From positions 1-64,000 of the forward strand of contig JAJRXM010000066.1 of assembly GCA_024276275.1 (NCBI GenBank): a DNA stretch of 64,000 nucleotides, written 5' to 3'. Below the pieces are notes generated by a model. That model ran no database searches and was not told where the DNA came from. It saw only the letters and a program-made list of their open reading frames with translations. Both the position numbers and the translations under genes were made by a program. Below, piece by piece: positions 28,691 through 37,022 of the stretch (positions within the stretch are counted from its first letter, which is position 1; each line of letters starts with the position of its first letter). The stretch is from Candidatus Zixiibacteriota bacterium (lineage in GTDB: Bacteria; Zixibacteria; MSB-5A5; GN15; FEB-12).

Positions 28691-28731
28691 TGTTCTAAAA
28701 GAACAATGGATAATTTTCTACTTATTAGAAA
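28691..28731 (+). promoter_or_regulatory. Two palindromes upstream of the ferritin gene
   Basis: TGTTCTaaaAGAACA (28691-28705) is a perfect 6+6 palindrome, and TTTCTActtatTAGAAA (28715-28731) a second one, both within 60 bp of the ferritin start. They are candidate operators for an iron- or peroxide-responsive repressor; neither matches a canonical Fur box. Confidence 0.35.
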
Positions 28732-28747
28732 CTAAAGGAGTTTTAAT

Positions 28748-29260
28748 ATGATGATTTCACAAAAAATGGCTGATGCTATTAACGAACAGATAAAAAATGA
28801 ATTCTATTCCGGTTGGCTATATTTAGCGATGTCTTTTAAGGCCGAGGAGATGAGTTTAAAGTATTTTGCCGAATGGTTCAGACTCCAAGAATCTGAAGAA
28901 AAAATGCACGCAAATAAAATGTGTAATTATTTATTGGACCAGGGTGCCGAAGTAAAGCTTTCTGCTTTAGACAAACCGAAATTTGACGGTAGCTCAATTG
29001 ATGCTATGGTTACAGAAACAGTCAAACATGAAAAATTTATCACTGACTGTATCAGTAATTTAGTAAATGTAGCCAAAGAAGAAAACGACAATGCTACTTT
29101 TAATTTTTTACAATGGTATGTTGAAGAACAGGTCGAAGAGGTTGCCTCAGTTACAGAACTCGACGATCTAGTTAAATTAGCAGGACCGGGACAATTATTA
29201 TTGTTAGAGGAAAGATTAAAAGAAGTGATATCACTGCGGAACAGTGAAACAACGGCTTAA
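28748..29260 (+). CDS. ftnA: Ferritin
   Basis: 170 residues of four-helix ferritin. The di-iron ligands are in place: Glu in NEFYSGWLYLAM, the ESEEKMHANKM helix with Glu and His, and the later VEEQVEE motif. It stores iron as ferric mineral in a 24-subunit shell and has no heme-binding sign of bacterioferritin. SD AAAGGAG precedes tandem ATG codons (28748 and 28751); either may be used. Monocistronic, bounded by terminators on both sides. Confidence 0.93.
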   Translation: MMISQKMADAINEQIKNEFYSGWLYLAMSFKAEEMSLKYFAEWFRLQESEEKMHANKMCNYLLDQGAEVKLSALDKPKFDGSSIDAMVTETVKHEKFITDCISNLVNVAKEENDNATFNFLQWYVEEQVEEVASVTELDDLVKLAGPGQLLLLEERLKEVISLRNSETTA

Positions 29261-29270
29261 TAAAAATCAA

Positions 29271-29300
29271 AGGCTGTCATTTTCATGACAGCCTTTTTTT
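29271..29300 (+). terminator. Intrinsic terminator after ferritin
   Basis: Perfect 10-bp stem AGGCTGTCAT / ATGACAGCCT, loop TTTC, followed by a T-run. Confidence 0.88.
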
Positions 29301-29388
29301 GATACTCTGATAAAATTTAATTGTTGATTCATTCAGTCTATTAATGTATGTTTTTTAAAAGTGAATCCTATGATAAAAGAGATTGAAA

Positions 29389-29865
29389 ATGAAAGATATT
29401 TCTAAAATACTCAAAAAATTAAGTTACGGAATCTATGTTGTTACTATGGGTGATGGAACCGAAGGAAACGCTTTTACGGCAAGCTGGGTGATGCAGGTAT
29501 CTTCGGAACCGCCGATGATAGCGGTGTCAGTTCATAATAAACACCAGTCTGCAAGATTGTTAAAATCAAGCGGAGCTTTTGTGGTTAATTTAATTGGGAA
29601 GGGGCAAGATGATGTTGTGAAAACATATTTTGGTCCTGCAGAATCGGGGTACGAAAAATTAAAAAATAGCTCAGTTTCAGATTCTCCCGCTACAAAAACT
29701 CCACTTATTCCCGGGGCGATAGGTTATTTGGATTGTGAGATTGCAGATACTGTCAATGCCGGTAATCATACTGTTTTTATCGGTGAAGTGAAAGCATCGG
29801 AACTTGATGATACATCTACCGAACTATTAACTACTTCAAACTCAAAAATGCATTATATCGGCTGA
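29389..29865 (+). CDS. Flavin reductase-like FMN-binding protein
   Basis: About 158 residues, a split-barrel flavin reductase domain. The TEGNAFTASWVMQVSSEPP and AVSVHNKHQSARLL segments are the usual FMN-binding strands, and GNHTVFIGEV the dimer-contact strand with the conserved His. I take ATG 29389 as the start because AGAGA lies 7 bases before it; a TTG two codons upstream is also open. Related proteins are the flavin domain of high-molecular-weight rubredoxin (NADH oxidation, oxygen or nitric oxide defence). Placement beside ferritin is compatible with redox defence, but that is inference. Confidence 0.87.
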   Translation: MKDISKILKKLSYGIYVVTMGDGTEGNAFTASWVMQVSSEPPMIAVSVHNKHQSARLLKSSGAFVVNLIGKGQDDVVKTYFGPAESGYEKLKNSSVSDSPATKTPLIPGAIGYLDCEIADTVNAGNHTVFIGEVKASELDDTSTELLTTSNSKMHYIG

Positions 29866-30437
29866 TGAGATATTTATTTATTTTCTTTCTGTTTTTCTCT
29901 TTGTTTTCTTTATCGAATGCATGCGATGAAACTATCATGATTGATTCTGTTGAATACTCTATCGATGATGTCTGGTGTGGAAAACTTATAGATACAATGC
30001 TTATAGCAAAATATGAAGACCTGTCTCGAATTTCTGATTCTCTCTGCTTCAAAGATTATAGGATTTATATTCGTACAGATGCAAAAATAGCATTTACAAA
30101 AATGGCTCAAGCCGCTTTGGCAGATTCTGTTTTTTTTACGGCTAAATCAGGGTTTCGGTCTCCATCGTATCAAAAACAGATGATTAAAAGACGATTAGAA
30201 GAGGGGAAAACATTTGCCGAAGTAATACGGTTTGTAGCTCCTCCCGGATACAGTGGACACTCAACAGGTTATTCCTTAGATATCGCAACAGACAGTTATC
30301 CGTTTGCAAAATCGAAAGCGTATGAGTGGCTTTCAGTACATGCTAATTCATTCGGATTTTTTGAAACATATCCTAAAGGGAACAAAACTCTCAAAACCTG
30401 GGAACCTTGGCACTGGGAGTATCTCGGGGATGAGTAA
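29865..30437 (+). CDS. Exported D-alanyl-D-alanine carboxypeptidase (M15B, VanY-like)
   Basis: 190 residues with a signal peptide (about 1-20). The zinc site of VanY-type enzymes is present: SGHSTGYSLDIATD (His and Asp ligands) and EPWHWEYLG (His ligand and general base). It trims the terminal D-Ala of peptidoglycan stem peptides in the periplasm. The start shares one base with the flavin-reductase stop (TGATG), so translation is coupled although the functions look unrelated. Confidence 0.9.
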   Translation: MRYLFIFFLFFSLFSLSNACDETIMIDSVEYSIDDVWCGKLIDTMLIAKYEDLSRISDSLCFKDYRIYIRTDAKIAFTKMAQAALADSVFFTAKSGFRSPSYQKQMIKRRLEEGKTFAEVIRFVAPPGYSGHSTGYSLDIATDSYPFAKSKAYEWLSVHANSFGFFETYPKGNKTLKTWEPWHWEYLGDE

Positions 30438-30460
30438 AAAAGAATAAAGTAACTTACATA

Positions 30461-30497
30461 AAAAAAAGGCTACTTTCTAAAAAGTAAGCCTTTTTTT
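30461..30497. terminator. Bidirectional terminator
   Basis: AAAAAAAGGCTACTTT pairs with AAAGTAAGCCTTTTTTT with one bulged base. It separates two convergent genes and has A/T tracts on both sides. Confidence 0.85.
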
Positions 30498-30509
30498 ATG
30501 TTGATAATA

Positions 30510-32108
30510 TTAGTATCTAGTTTTGAAGATTGATTTTGTGGCTGTTTTTAATTTGTATCCATCAATACTTTCAGCAGTTGTATTAATTTGAAGCTGATAA
30601 TACTTTCCGGATTCCAAGCTTAATGAAGGATTAAAGCTAACTCGCATTCCATCGCCATACGTATACCAATAAAAAGATCCGTTTACTGGGGTTCCGTCAA
30701 TTGTCTGTAAACTTATTGCGTTTTGAGTTATACTTTGATTCATTTCAGTATTAAAGGAAAAAGACATAGTTGGATTAGTTGAAACACTATTAGATCCATT
30801 TTGAGGGCTCATACTGGTAACAGAAACTGGGTCTACATATGTCTTCAAGACAACATCATTTCCAAATCCAACTCCACCTATAAGACTGGCATTACCATTG
30901 ATTGTTACTGTATATTCTTGTTCAGGTATTACTATCTGACTTGTAGAAGGGGCAAATGCCAATCTACCTTCCCCAATTGAAAACCATATACCGGCTATAT
31001 TGGGAATGATAGTGGTAGCAGCATTAAAGGTATTCATATTGACATCGGCATTTAATAGAATGTTAAAGTCAAAATATAATCCCGGAGCAATATTTTTTCG
31101 ATATAGATCGTAGTTACTGTAGGTAAATCCATAATTCTTTACAAGTAATGGTTCTACAGTAAATACTACACTATCAGTAATTCCGGTAGTTAATCCGCTG
31201 GTTGACTTCAATGTAGGTGCTATGACAAGAGTATATGTTTGACTTGGAGTAAGAACTTCTAGAAAGTTTACAGAAAGATATTCAGTATCATATGTATTTA
31301 TAACATTTACTAAGAAATTAACTGGTGGTGTGATTGAAACTGAGTTTTCAGCACTTGTTCGATCCAAAGGAGAATTATATCTGTATGTTAAAAAATCACG
31401 ACTCATGCTAGGTGGAACTGAAGTTAAAGGGTAACCATACAATTTGCTAGATGTTTGAAATCCGGCAGTTCTAAAAGATATAGTCAAACTATCATTCCAA
31501 AGACTACCGTCAGACATTCTTAAGGACGGCAGGATTGTTATTGTATAATTTGTGTCTATAATACCGGGTTCTGATGAATGATAGATATAAAAATAAGGAC
31601 TCTCGCTGTTATGCCAATGTCCGGGAAATGGAGGATTAAAGACAATTGATGAATTCATAGAGTTATGATCCAATGCTACATCGGTCGAAACACTAACACT
31701 ATATGAAGTTAAAGTGACATTTTGCTCATTTTCTGAAGGAGTAATTGTAGTAAAAGGCCAAGGTAAGTAATTAAGTTTTATCTCACCAAGTGAAGTTGTC
31801 TCATTCTTTTTCACTTCAATGTTACTTTTTTTGAGTTCTGAGGTTCCAACCGCAGCCCGCAATTCATAAACTCCCGGCTCAATATCAAAAAATTCAAAAT
31901 ACCCCTCTTTATCAGTTTGGGTTGTAGCTTTTAAAGCTTCTTGCCATAAGTAGACATTTACTGTATCAGAATCTGAAATAATTCTTCCGACTACAGAGCT
32001 TGAAGTATTGTAATAGAGTTCATTTGTAATTGTATTGTTTTCTTCACACCCTAAAATCATTACGATTAAAATAAATGAAAGGATTATAGGTAATTTTTTT
32101 GGATTCAA
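30510..32108 (-). CDS. Lipoprotein with carboxypeptidase-regulatory and Ig-like (Big_5) domains
   Basis: 532 residues. The lipobox MILGC (Cys about residue 21) marks an envelope lipoprotein. Residues about 40-110 form a CarboxypepD_reg-like fold (GRIISDSDTV, GYFEFFDIEPGVYELRA). The rest contains several Big_5/SbsA-type Ig-like domains, each starting with a P-x-NG/EN-x-V-x3-T/S phrase (TPSENEQNVTLTSYS, SPQNGSNSVSTNPTM). Such proteins are surface adhesins or scaffolds; no catalytic motif is seen. Monocistronic. Confidence 0.8.
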   Translation of the reverse strand: MNPKKLPIILSFILIVMILGCEENNTITNELYYNTSSSVVGRIISDSDTVNVYLWQEALKATTQTDKEGYFEFFDIEPGVYELRAAVGTSELKKSNIEVKKNETTSLGEIKLNYLPWPFTTITPSENEQNVTLTSYSVSVSTDVALDHNSMNSSIVFNPPFPGHWHNSESPYFYIYHSSEPGIIDTNYTITILPSLRMSDGSLWNDSLTISFRTAGFQTSSKLYGYPLTSVPPSMSRDFLTYRYNSPLDRTSAENSVSITPPVNFLVNVINTYDTEYLSVNFLEVLTPSQTYTLVIAPTLKSTSGLTTGITDSVVFTVEPLLVKNYGFTYSNYDLYRKNIAPGLYFDFNILLNADVNMNTFNAATTIIPNIAGIWFSIGEGRLAFAPSTSQIVIPEQEYTVTINGNASLIGGVGFGNDVVLKTYVDPVSVTSMSPQNGSNSVSTNPTMSFSFNTEMNQSITQNAISLQTIDGTPVNGSFYWYTYGDGMRVSFNPSLSLESGKYYQLQINTTAESIDGYKLKTATKSIFKTRY

Positions 32109-32263
32109 TTTTTTACTCCCTATTATAGTTATTTGAATTCTACTAGTAGAAAATAAAAAAAGACAGAATTGTCAAGTTGTTTAGTGGTTTTTTTCTGTCA
32201 AAAATAATTATTCAGAATCCGCCTGCGAGGGCTGTATATTCTTTAGTGTGTTAAAATAGTAGG

Positions 32264-32286
32264 GCAGAACCCTTTAGAGGTTCTGC
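32264..32286. repeat. Inverted repeat downstream of the DUF2130 gene
   Basis: GCAGAACC / GGTTCTGC, 8-bp stem with a 7-base loop. No T-run follows on either strand, so it is not a classical intrinsic terminator; it could be an RNA-end stabiliser or a small palindromic repeat. Confidence 0.5.
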
Positions 32287-32298
32287 TGAAATATTGTA

Positions 32299-33540
32299 TT
32301 ACTTGATTTCATCCGGTAAAGCAATTGGTGTAGTTTTATCCTTTGCTAATAATCTTTTCTCAGTTTTTGAAAGAAGTGGGGCTAATATATTGTTTTCAAT
32401 TTTAATAGCACTTGTATTGATTTCTTTATATTTATCATATCTTAATTGCCAATGCCTAGTATGATCTCTTACTTCTTTAATCATATCCTCGTAGAGGTCT
32501 ATTGTGTTTTGAATTACAGTATTTATTGAATTTTTGAATCCAGACCCTTGTATATATTCAAAGACAATTTTAATATTTTCATCTCTTTCTTTTTTAGATA
32601 AATTCAGCCTAGATATGTCAATAATGTTTTGTCTGAGTAATTTTATCAAAATTATCGCACCAGCATGGTTAATAATTATTATACCTTTTGTAATAATGAA
32701 ACCAGATTTGTCTTTTGCCGGCATTGTATTAGTTACTAGTATACCAAAATCAGCTTTGCGGTCATTTTTAGCTTTTAAAGTTTGGCTTATATATGAGTTG
32801 TTAAATTTTTGAACCTTTTTTAATTCATAAACAATTACACCGGCTATTTTACTACCATCCTTTATAGTATGTAAAATATCTCCTCCTTTACCGGTATGTT
32901 TAAACTCATCTTTAGGAAAGTTACTTTTAAGTTCTTTTAGAAATTCATCTTCATTTTCAAAGCCAAGAACTTGTGCTGTTTTGTTTTTTCTTAATTGTTC
33001 TTCTAATGATTTAATCTGTTTATCACGTTTAATCTGCAAAGAGTGGAACTGTTTTGCTAAGCTATTAGTTTTATCAGCTTCAATTTTCTTTTTTTCTTTA
33101 TCAAGCTTTATTTTTATTTTATTTATTTCAATAGTATTTTTTTTGTCAAATTTTTCAATTAGTAGTTTTTTTTTGATTTTTAAATTCTCAGCTTCTTGCT
33201 TCTTAATTTTATTTATCTCTTGTGCTATTTTCTTTTGAAATTGTTTCTCAATAATTTCTTTTTCCTTTTTAAGTTTTTGTTCTTGAATTATTAATTTTTT
33301 ATTAAGTTTTTTCTCTTGTAAATTTAATTGATTTTTTAGTGATTCTTGATGTGTTTTAGTTAGCTTTTTCTTTTCGTCACTATATTTTTTCTTATCTGCT
33401 TCAGCTTTCTTCTTTAACTCATTTTCTCGCTTCACTAAATCTTTTAGCTGTTTTTGTTTTTCTTCCCAAAGCCCTGTTATTTGTTCATATAATTTTTGGG
33501 ATACTGTTTGTTTACAAAGTGGACAATTAAATACTGGCAT
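32299..33540 (-). CDS. DUF2130 protein: zinc finger, long coiled coil, PD-(D/E)xK-like domain
   Basis: 413 residues. An N-terminal CPLC knuckle (Cys6, Cys9) is followed by a very Lys/Glu-rich coiled coil (about 25-190) and a C-terminal domain with GKGGDILHTI (Asp221) and VIVYELKK (Glu239, Lys241), which fits the D...ExK core of PD-(D/E)xK nucleases and the DUF2130 pattern. No second Cys pair is evident near the finger. The role of DUF2130 is not established. The gene is alone between unrelated genes and strongly A-rich on the coding strand, consistent with accessory DNA. Confidence 0.82.
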   Translation of the reverse strand: MPVFNCPLCKQTVSQKLYEQITGLWEEKQKQLKDLVKRENELKKKAEADKKKYSDEKKKLTKTHQESLKNQLNLQEKKLNKKLIIQEQKLKKEKEIIEKQFQKKIAQEINKIKKQEAENLKIKKKLLIEKFDKKNTIEINKIKIKLDKEKKKIEADKTNSLAKQFHSLQIKRDKQIKSLEEQLRKNKTAQVLGFENEDEFLKELKSNFPKDEFKHTGKGGDILHTIKDGSKIAGVIVYELKKVQKFNNSYISQTLKAKNDRKADFGILVTNTMPAKDKSGFIITKGIIIINHAGAIILIKLLRQNIIDISRLNLSKKERDENIKIVFEYIQGSGFKNSINTVIQNTIDLYEDMIKEVRDHTRHWQLRYDKYKEINTSAIKIENNILAPLLSKTEKRLLAKDKTTPIALPDEIK

Positions 33541-33648
33541 AGCTTCTCCTTTTAATGTTACATAAAATAGATACCAAAACCTAATATACCCAAATGAAAG
33601 AACTTTGTCACTATTTATTAATGATATATTGGTGCGAAAGAACTATCC

Positions 33649-34158
33649 CTACTTCACCCGCCGCAGATTAAAAGTAGCTTTGTCATAAACATCACCGTTA
33701 GGTAGAGTGATAAGCAGTTTGAATTCAATCTTATCAATAGTTACTTGTTTGATAACTAACTCATATTGTTCTTTACCACGCATCCGTTTCCCGATTATTT
33801 TATTACCTTTACGAATTCCGTGATAGAGTGCATGTTTATTACGGTTATCCCAAACTTCCCATGAAACCGAATCGCTGACAGGGTCAATATATAAATATCC
33901 TGAATCGCTATAGGTAAACATAAATTTTTCACCGGTCAAAGATGTCCGTAATTTTTTTGTTTTTTTATTATATCGAAATTTTGCCTTACCGGTAATTTCA
34001 ATTTTAGTACGAACTCCGGGTAAAAGAAAAGAGCCGCTGCCAACCCAGTTTCCGTCAAGTTGAGGTAGTTCAATTTTTTTTATTTCGCCGGCTTGCAGAA
34101 ACGAACTAATTAAAAATAGAAAGAGAATAAGTGATAGCATTTTGATTGTTTTATACAT
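33649..34158 (-). CDS. Secreted beta-rich hypothetical protein
   Basis: 169 residues with a signal peptide (about 1-23, ending LQA). The mature part has alternating hydrophobic strands and no Cys, and begins LDGNWVGSGSF, a phrase seen in lipocalin-like beta-barrel proteins. I do not recognise a named family. It is transcribed away from gyrA. Confidence 0.55.
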   Translation of the reverse strand: MYKTIKMLSLILFLFLISSFLQAGEIKKIELPQLDGNWVGSGSFLLPGVRTKIEITGKAKFRYNKKTKKLRTSLTGEKFMFTYSDSGYLYIDPVSDSVSWEVWDNRNKHALYHGIRKGNKIIGKRMRGKEQYELVIKQVTIDKIEFKLLITLPNGDVYDKATFNLRRVK

Positions 34159-34296
34159 ATAATTTTCCTTTGTCGGTTATACATATATATCAAATTAAAG
34201 GCTGAAACTCAATTAGAAAAACATGTAAAATATAAGTTATATAAAAAACAAAATAAAACTTACAACCTCCCGTAACCCATTGTTATTCAATAAAAT

Positions 34297-34321
34297 AAAA
34301 ACAGCTATTTAGCTGTTTTTT
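34297..34321 (+). terminator. Orphan hairpin plus T-run upstream of gyrA
   Basis: AAAAACAGCT / AGCTGTTTTT, loop ATTT, 82 bp before the gyrA start and between two divergent genes. It has no gene to terminate on the plus strand, so it may end a short untranslated RNA or act as a gyrA leader attenuator. Confidence 0.5.
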
Positions 34322-34402
34322 GTTGATTTATGCACTCTTTTTCAGTATCTTTTTCTAGGTTATTTTATAAAAAAATAAGAACTCTACATAAGGATTTTTC
34401 CA

Positions 34403-35908
34403 ATGGCAATTGAACGCCAAAAAATTGAAACGATATTTTTAGAAGAGGAAATGAAATCCTCCTATCTCGATTACTCAATGTCGGTCATTACAAATCGAGC
34501 CTTACCTGATATTCGCGACGGCATGAAACCGTCAAACCGGAGAATCTTGGTAGCGATGAATGACCTCCATCTTGCTCCGGGTAAAGGGCATCGTAAATGT
34601 GCCAAAATCGCCGGTGATACTTCAGGTAACTATCATCCTCATGGTGAGCAGGTTGTCTATCCGACTCTTGTTCGTATGGCTCAGGATTTTAACCTGCGAT
34701 ATCCACTAGTTGACGGTCAGGGGAACTTTGGCTCTATCGACGGTGACGGTGCCGCGGCTATGCGTTACACAGAAGCCCGTTTAACACCGATAGCAGTTGA
34801 AATGCTTGCTGATTTAGATAAAGATACAGTTGACTTTATGCCGAACTACGACGGTACGATTCAAGAACCTAAAGTCCTTCCGGGTCGTTTTCCGTGTCTC
34901 TTGTGCAACGGAACCACCGGTATCGCGGTTGGTATGGCAACTAATATCCCTCCCCACAACTTAAATGAAATCACCGGAGCTATACTAAGAGTAATTGATG
35001 ATCCCGAATGTTCGAACGATGATTTAATCGAAATTGTTCCAGGTCCTGATTTTCCTACCGGCGGTATAATCAACGGTCGTGAAGGAATCATACAAGCTTA
35101 CAAAACAGGTAAAGGTCATATTTCTGTTCGTGCCAAGGCGGGTGTCGAACCGATGAAAAACAATCGGGAATCAATTATTATCTCTGAAATTCCTTTTCAG
35201 GTAAACAAATCAAACTTGATTGAAAAAATAGCCGACTTGGTTCGTGATAAAAGAATTGAAGGTATCTCGGATTTACGTGATGAGTCCGATCGTGATGGTA
35301 TGCGTATTGTAATTGAACTAAGACGTGACATACAGGCAGATATAGTTCTCAATCAACTTTACAAACATACTACCATGCAGGTTACATTCTCGGCTAACAT
35401 GCTTTCATTAGACCACGGTGTTCCAAAACTTATGACACTCAAACAGATGATAGACTGTTTTATTGAACATCGTCATGAAGTTGTTACAAGAAGAACTCAA
35501 TTTGAACTGAAAAAAGCAGAAGACCGGGCTCATATTTTAGAGGGTTATCGTATTGCTCTTGATAATATCGATGCTGTTATCGAACTGATAAAAAAATCAA
35601 AAGATACACCGTCTGCTCATGCCGGCTTAATGAAAAAGTTCAAACTATCCGAACGTCAGGCAACCGCAATTTTAGAAATGCGTCTGCAAAGGTTGACCGG
35701 TTTAGAACGGAAAAAAATTGAAGAAGAATATGAAGCTCTTATAAAACTTATTACCAAACTGAAAGCAATCTTAGCATCTAAAACTCTCAGAATGCAAATT
35801 ATAAAAGATGAAACTGCAGAGCTTGCCACTAAATATGGCGATATTCGCCGTACCGTAATTAAAGAAGCAGTTGATGACATGACTGTTGAAGACCTTATCG
35901 CCGAATAA
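34403..35908 (+). CDS. gyrA: DNA gyrase (topoisomerase) subunit A, breakage-reunion domain
   Basis: 501 residues covering the winged-helix, tower and coiled-coil parts of a type IIA topoisomerase A subunit. Catalytic Arg121-Tyr122 lie in AAAMRYTEARL. The quinolone-resistance region reads HPHGEQVVYPT, giving Gln83 and Pro87 (numbering equal to E. coli) instead of Ser and Asp/Glu. The frame ends at TAA 35906-35908, exactly between this domain and the C-terminal DNA-wrapping domain, and resumes in the same frame (EMVITISH). TAA probably replaces Glu. A ParC-like subunit is the alternative name; the GyrA box, read in the next entry, decides it. Confidence 0.9.
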   Translation: MAIERQKIETIFLEEEMKSSYLDYSMSVITNRALPDIRDGMKPSNRRILVAMNDLHLAPGKGHRKCAKIAGDTSGNYHPHGEQVVYPTLVRMAQDFNLRYPLVDGQGNFGSIDGDGAAAMRYTEARLTPIAVEMLADLDKDTVDFMPNYDGTIQEPKVLPGRFPCLLCNGTTGIAVGMATNIPPHNLNEITGAILRVIDDPECSNDDLIEIVPGPDFPTGGIINGREGIIQAYKTGKGHISVRAKAGVEPMKNNRESIIISEIPFQVNKSNLIEKIADLVRDKRIEGISDLRDESDRDGMRIVIELRRDIQADIVLNQLYKHTTMQVTFSANMLSLDHGVPKLMTLKQMIDCFIEHRHEVVTRRTQFELKKAEDRAHILEGYRIALDNIDAVIELIKKSKDTPSAHAGLMKKFKLSERQATAILEMRLQRLTGLERKKIEEEYEALIKLITKLKAILASKTLRMQIIKDETAELATKYGDIRRTVIKEAVDDMTVEDLIAE

Positions 35909-35911
35909 GAA

Positions 35912-36829
35912 ATGGTTATTACAATTTCTCATCTCGGGTATGTCAAACGTCTCTCTGTTTCGCAGTATAAAAAACAACAGCGTGGCGGTAAAGGTGTCAA
36001 AGGAATAGAAACGCGTGATGAGGATTTCGCTGAACATCTCTTTATTGCCTCGACTCATGATTATATTCTGTTCTTCTCTACCAAGGGAAGAGTTTACTGG
36101 GTCAAGGTTCACACAATACCAACATCGGGAAAATTGGCAAAAGGTAAGCCGATTATTAATCTTTGTCAGATTGAAAAAGATGAAGCGATTACTGCATTTT
36201 GCAAAGTGAGAAACTTCTCCGAGGATAACTTTGTTGTCATGGCTACCAAGAACGGTCAAATTAAAAAAACACCGCTCGATGCTTTCTCTAATCCTCGTAA
36301 AGCAGGTGTAAATGCTATGAATTTACCTGTCGATGATGAACTGATTGAAGCAACGATCACCGACGGTGAATACGAAATTGTTATAGCAACCCGAATGGGG
36401 ATGGCTATCAGGTTCCCTGAGGAAAAAGTTCGCTCAATGGGTCGTACTGCCTACGGTGTACGAGGTATCAATCTTGCCAAAGACGATTATGTTATCGGTA
36501 TGGTAGCGGTCAAAAGAGATAGTTCATTGTTAGTTGTATCTGAAAACGGATATGGCAAACGGACTAAAATCGATGATTATCGTATGACCAACCGCGGTGG
36601 TAAAGGTGTTATCAATATGAAAGCATCTGATCGTAACGGCGAGGTTGTAACAATCAAAGAAGTTCTCGATCAGGATGAACTTATTTTGATGACCCAAAAC
36701 GGTATAGCTAATCGTCAATCGGTTAAAGATATTAAAGTCATCGGACGAAACACCCAGGGTGTTCGTTTGATAAAACTAAAAGGTGATGATAAAGTTACCG
36801 ATGTCGCCCGAGTAATAAACGACGACTAA
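35912..36829 (+). CDS. gyrA: DNA gyrase subunit A, C-terminal beta-pinwheel domain
   Basis: 305 residues, in the same frame as the preceding part and separated only by TAA GAA. It starts MVITISHLGYVKR and contains the six-bladed pinwheel repeats (each with a GxGxR or GRxxxGV phrase). QQRGGKGVKG near residue 25 is the GyrA box (consensus QRRGGKG), needed to wrap DNA and introduce negative supercoils, so the whole protein is gyrase rather than topoisomerase IV. No clear SD lies before ATG 35912, though reinitiation over 3 bp is possible. Confidence 0.88.
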   Translation: MVITISHLGYVKRLSVSQYKKQQRGGKGVKGIETRDEDFAEHLFIASTHDYILFFSTKGRVYWVKVHTIPTSGKLAKGKPIINLCQIEKDEAITAFCKVRNFSEDNFVVMATKNGQIKKTPLDAFSNPRKAGVNAMNLPVDDELIEATITDGEYEIVIATRMGMAIRFPEEKVRSMGRTAYGVRGINLAKDDYVIGMVAVKRDSSLLVVSENGYGKRTKIDDYRMTNRGGKGVINMKASDRNGEVVTIKEVLDQDELILMTQNGIANRQSVKDIKVIGRNTQGVRLIKLKGDDKVTDVARVINDD

Positions 36830-36880
36830 GCATTGTATTGATTCCGTAAGGAACAGGTTTGCTTGTTCCTCAAAATAGTA

Positions 36881-36914
36881 AGTCAGGTCTTGTTTTTGAG
36901 ACCTGACTTTTTTT
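36881..36914 (+). terminator. gyrA terminator; hairpin of the GTCAGGTCT family
   Basis: Perfect 10-bp stem AGTCAGGTCT / AGACCTGACT, 8-base loop, then seven T. A weaker hairpin (AGGAACA / TGTTCCT, 36849-36870) precedes it. Confidence 0.75.
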
Positions 36915-36933
36915 ATATAGATAAACTTTGTAG

Positions 36934-36960
36934 GTCAGGTCTTTCCGAGACCTGACTTTT
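36934..36960 (+). repeat. Second copy of the GTCAGGTCT hairpin
   Basis: GTCAGGTCT / AGACCTGAC, loop TTCCG, followed by TTTT. Same stem as the hairpin 26 bp before it and related to the element at 55583-55610, which suggests a dispersed REP-like palindrome. Confidence 0.65.
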
Positions 36961-37022
36961 CTATAGCACTTTGTTATGCTGAACGGAGTTAAAGCATGGC
37001 GGTCAATTGCTTTTTTTGTTTT

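Noticed and set aside
28691-28731. Fur box
   Set aside because: Neither palindrome resembles the GATAATGATAATCATTATC consensus closely enough.
32264-32286. Terminator for the DUF2130 gene
   Set aside because: Good stem but no T-run on the minus strand, so kept only as an inverted repeat.
32534-33238. Hydrophobic plus-strand frames opposite the DUF2130 gene
   Set aside because: Poly-Lys coiled coil read in antisense gives Phe/Leu-rich frames; they look like membrane proteins only by chance.
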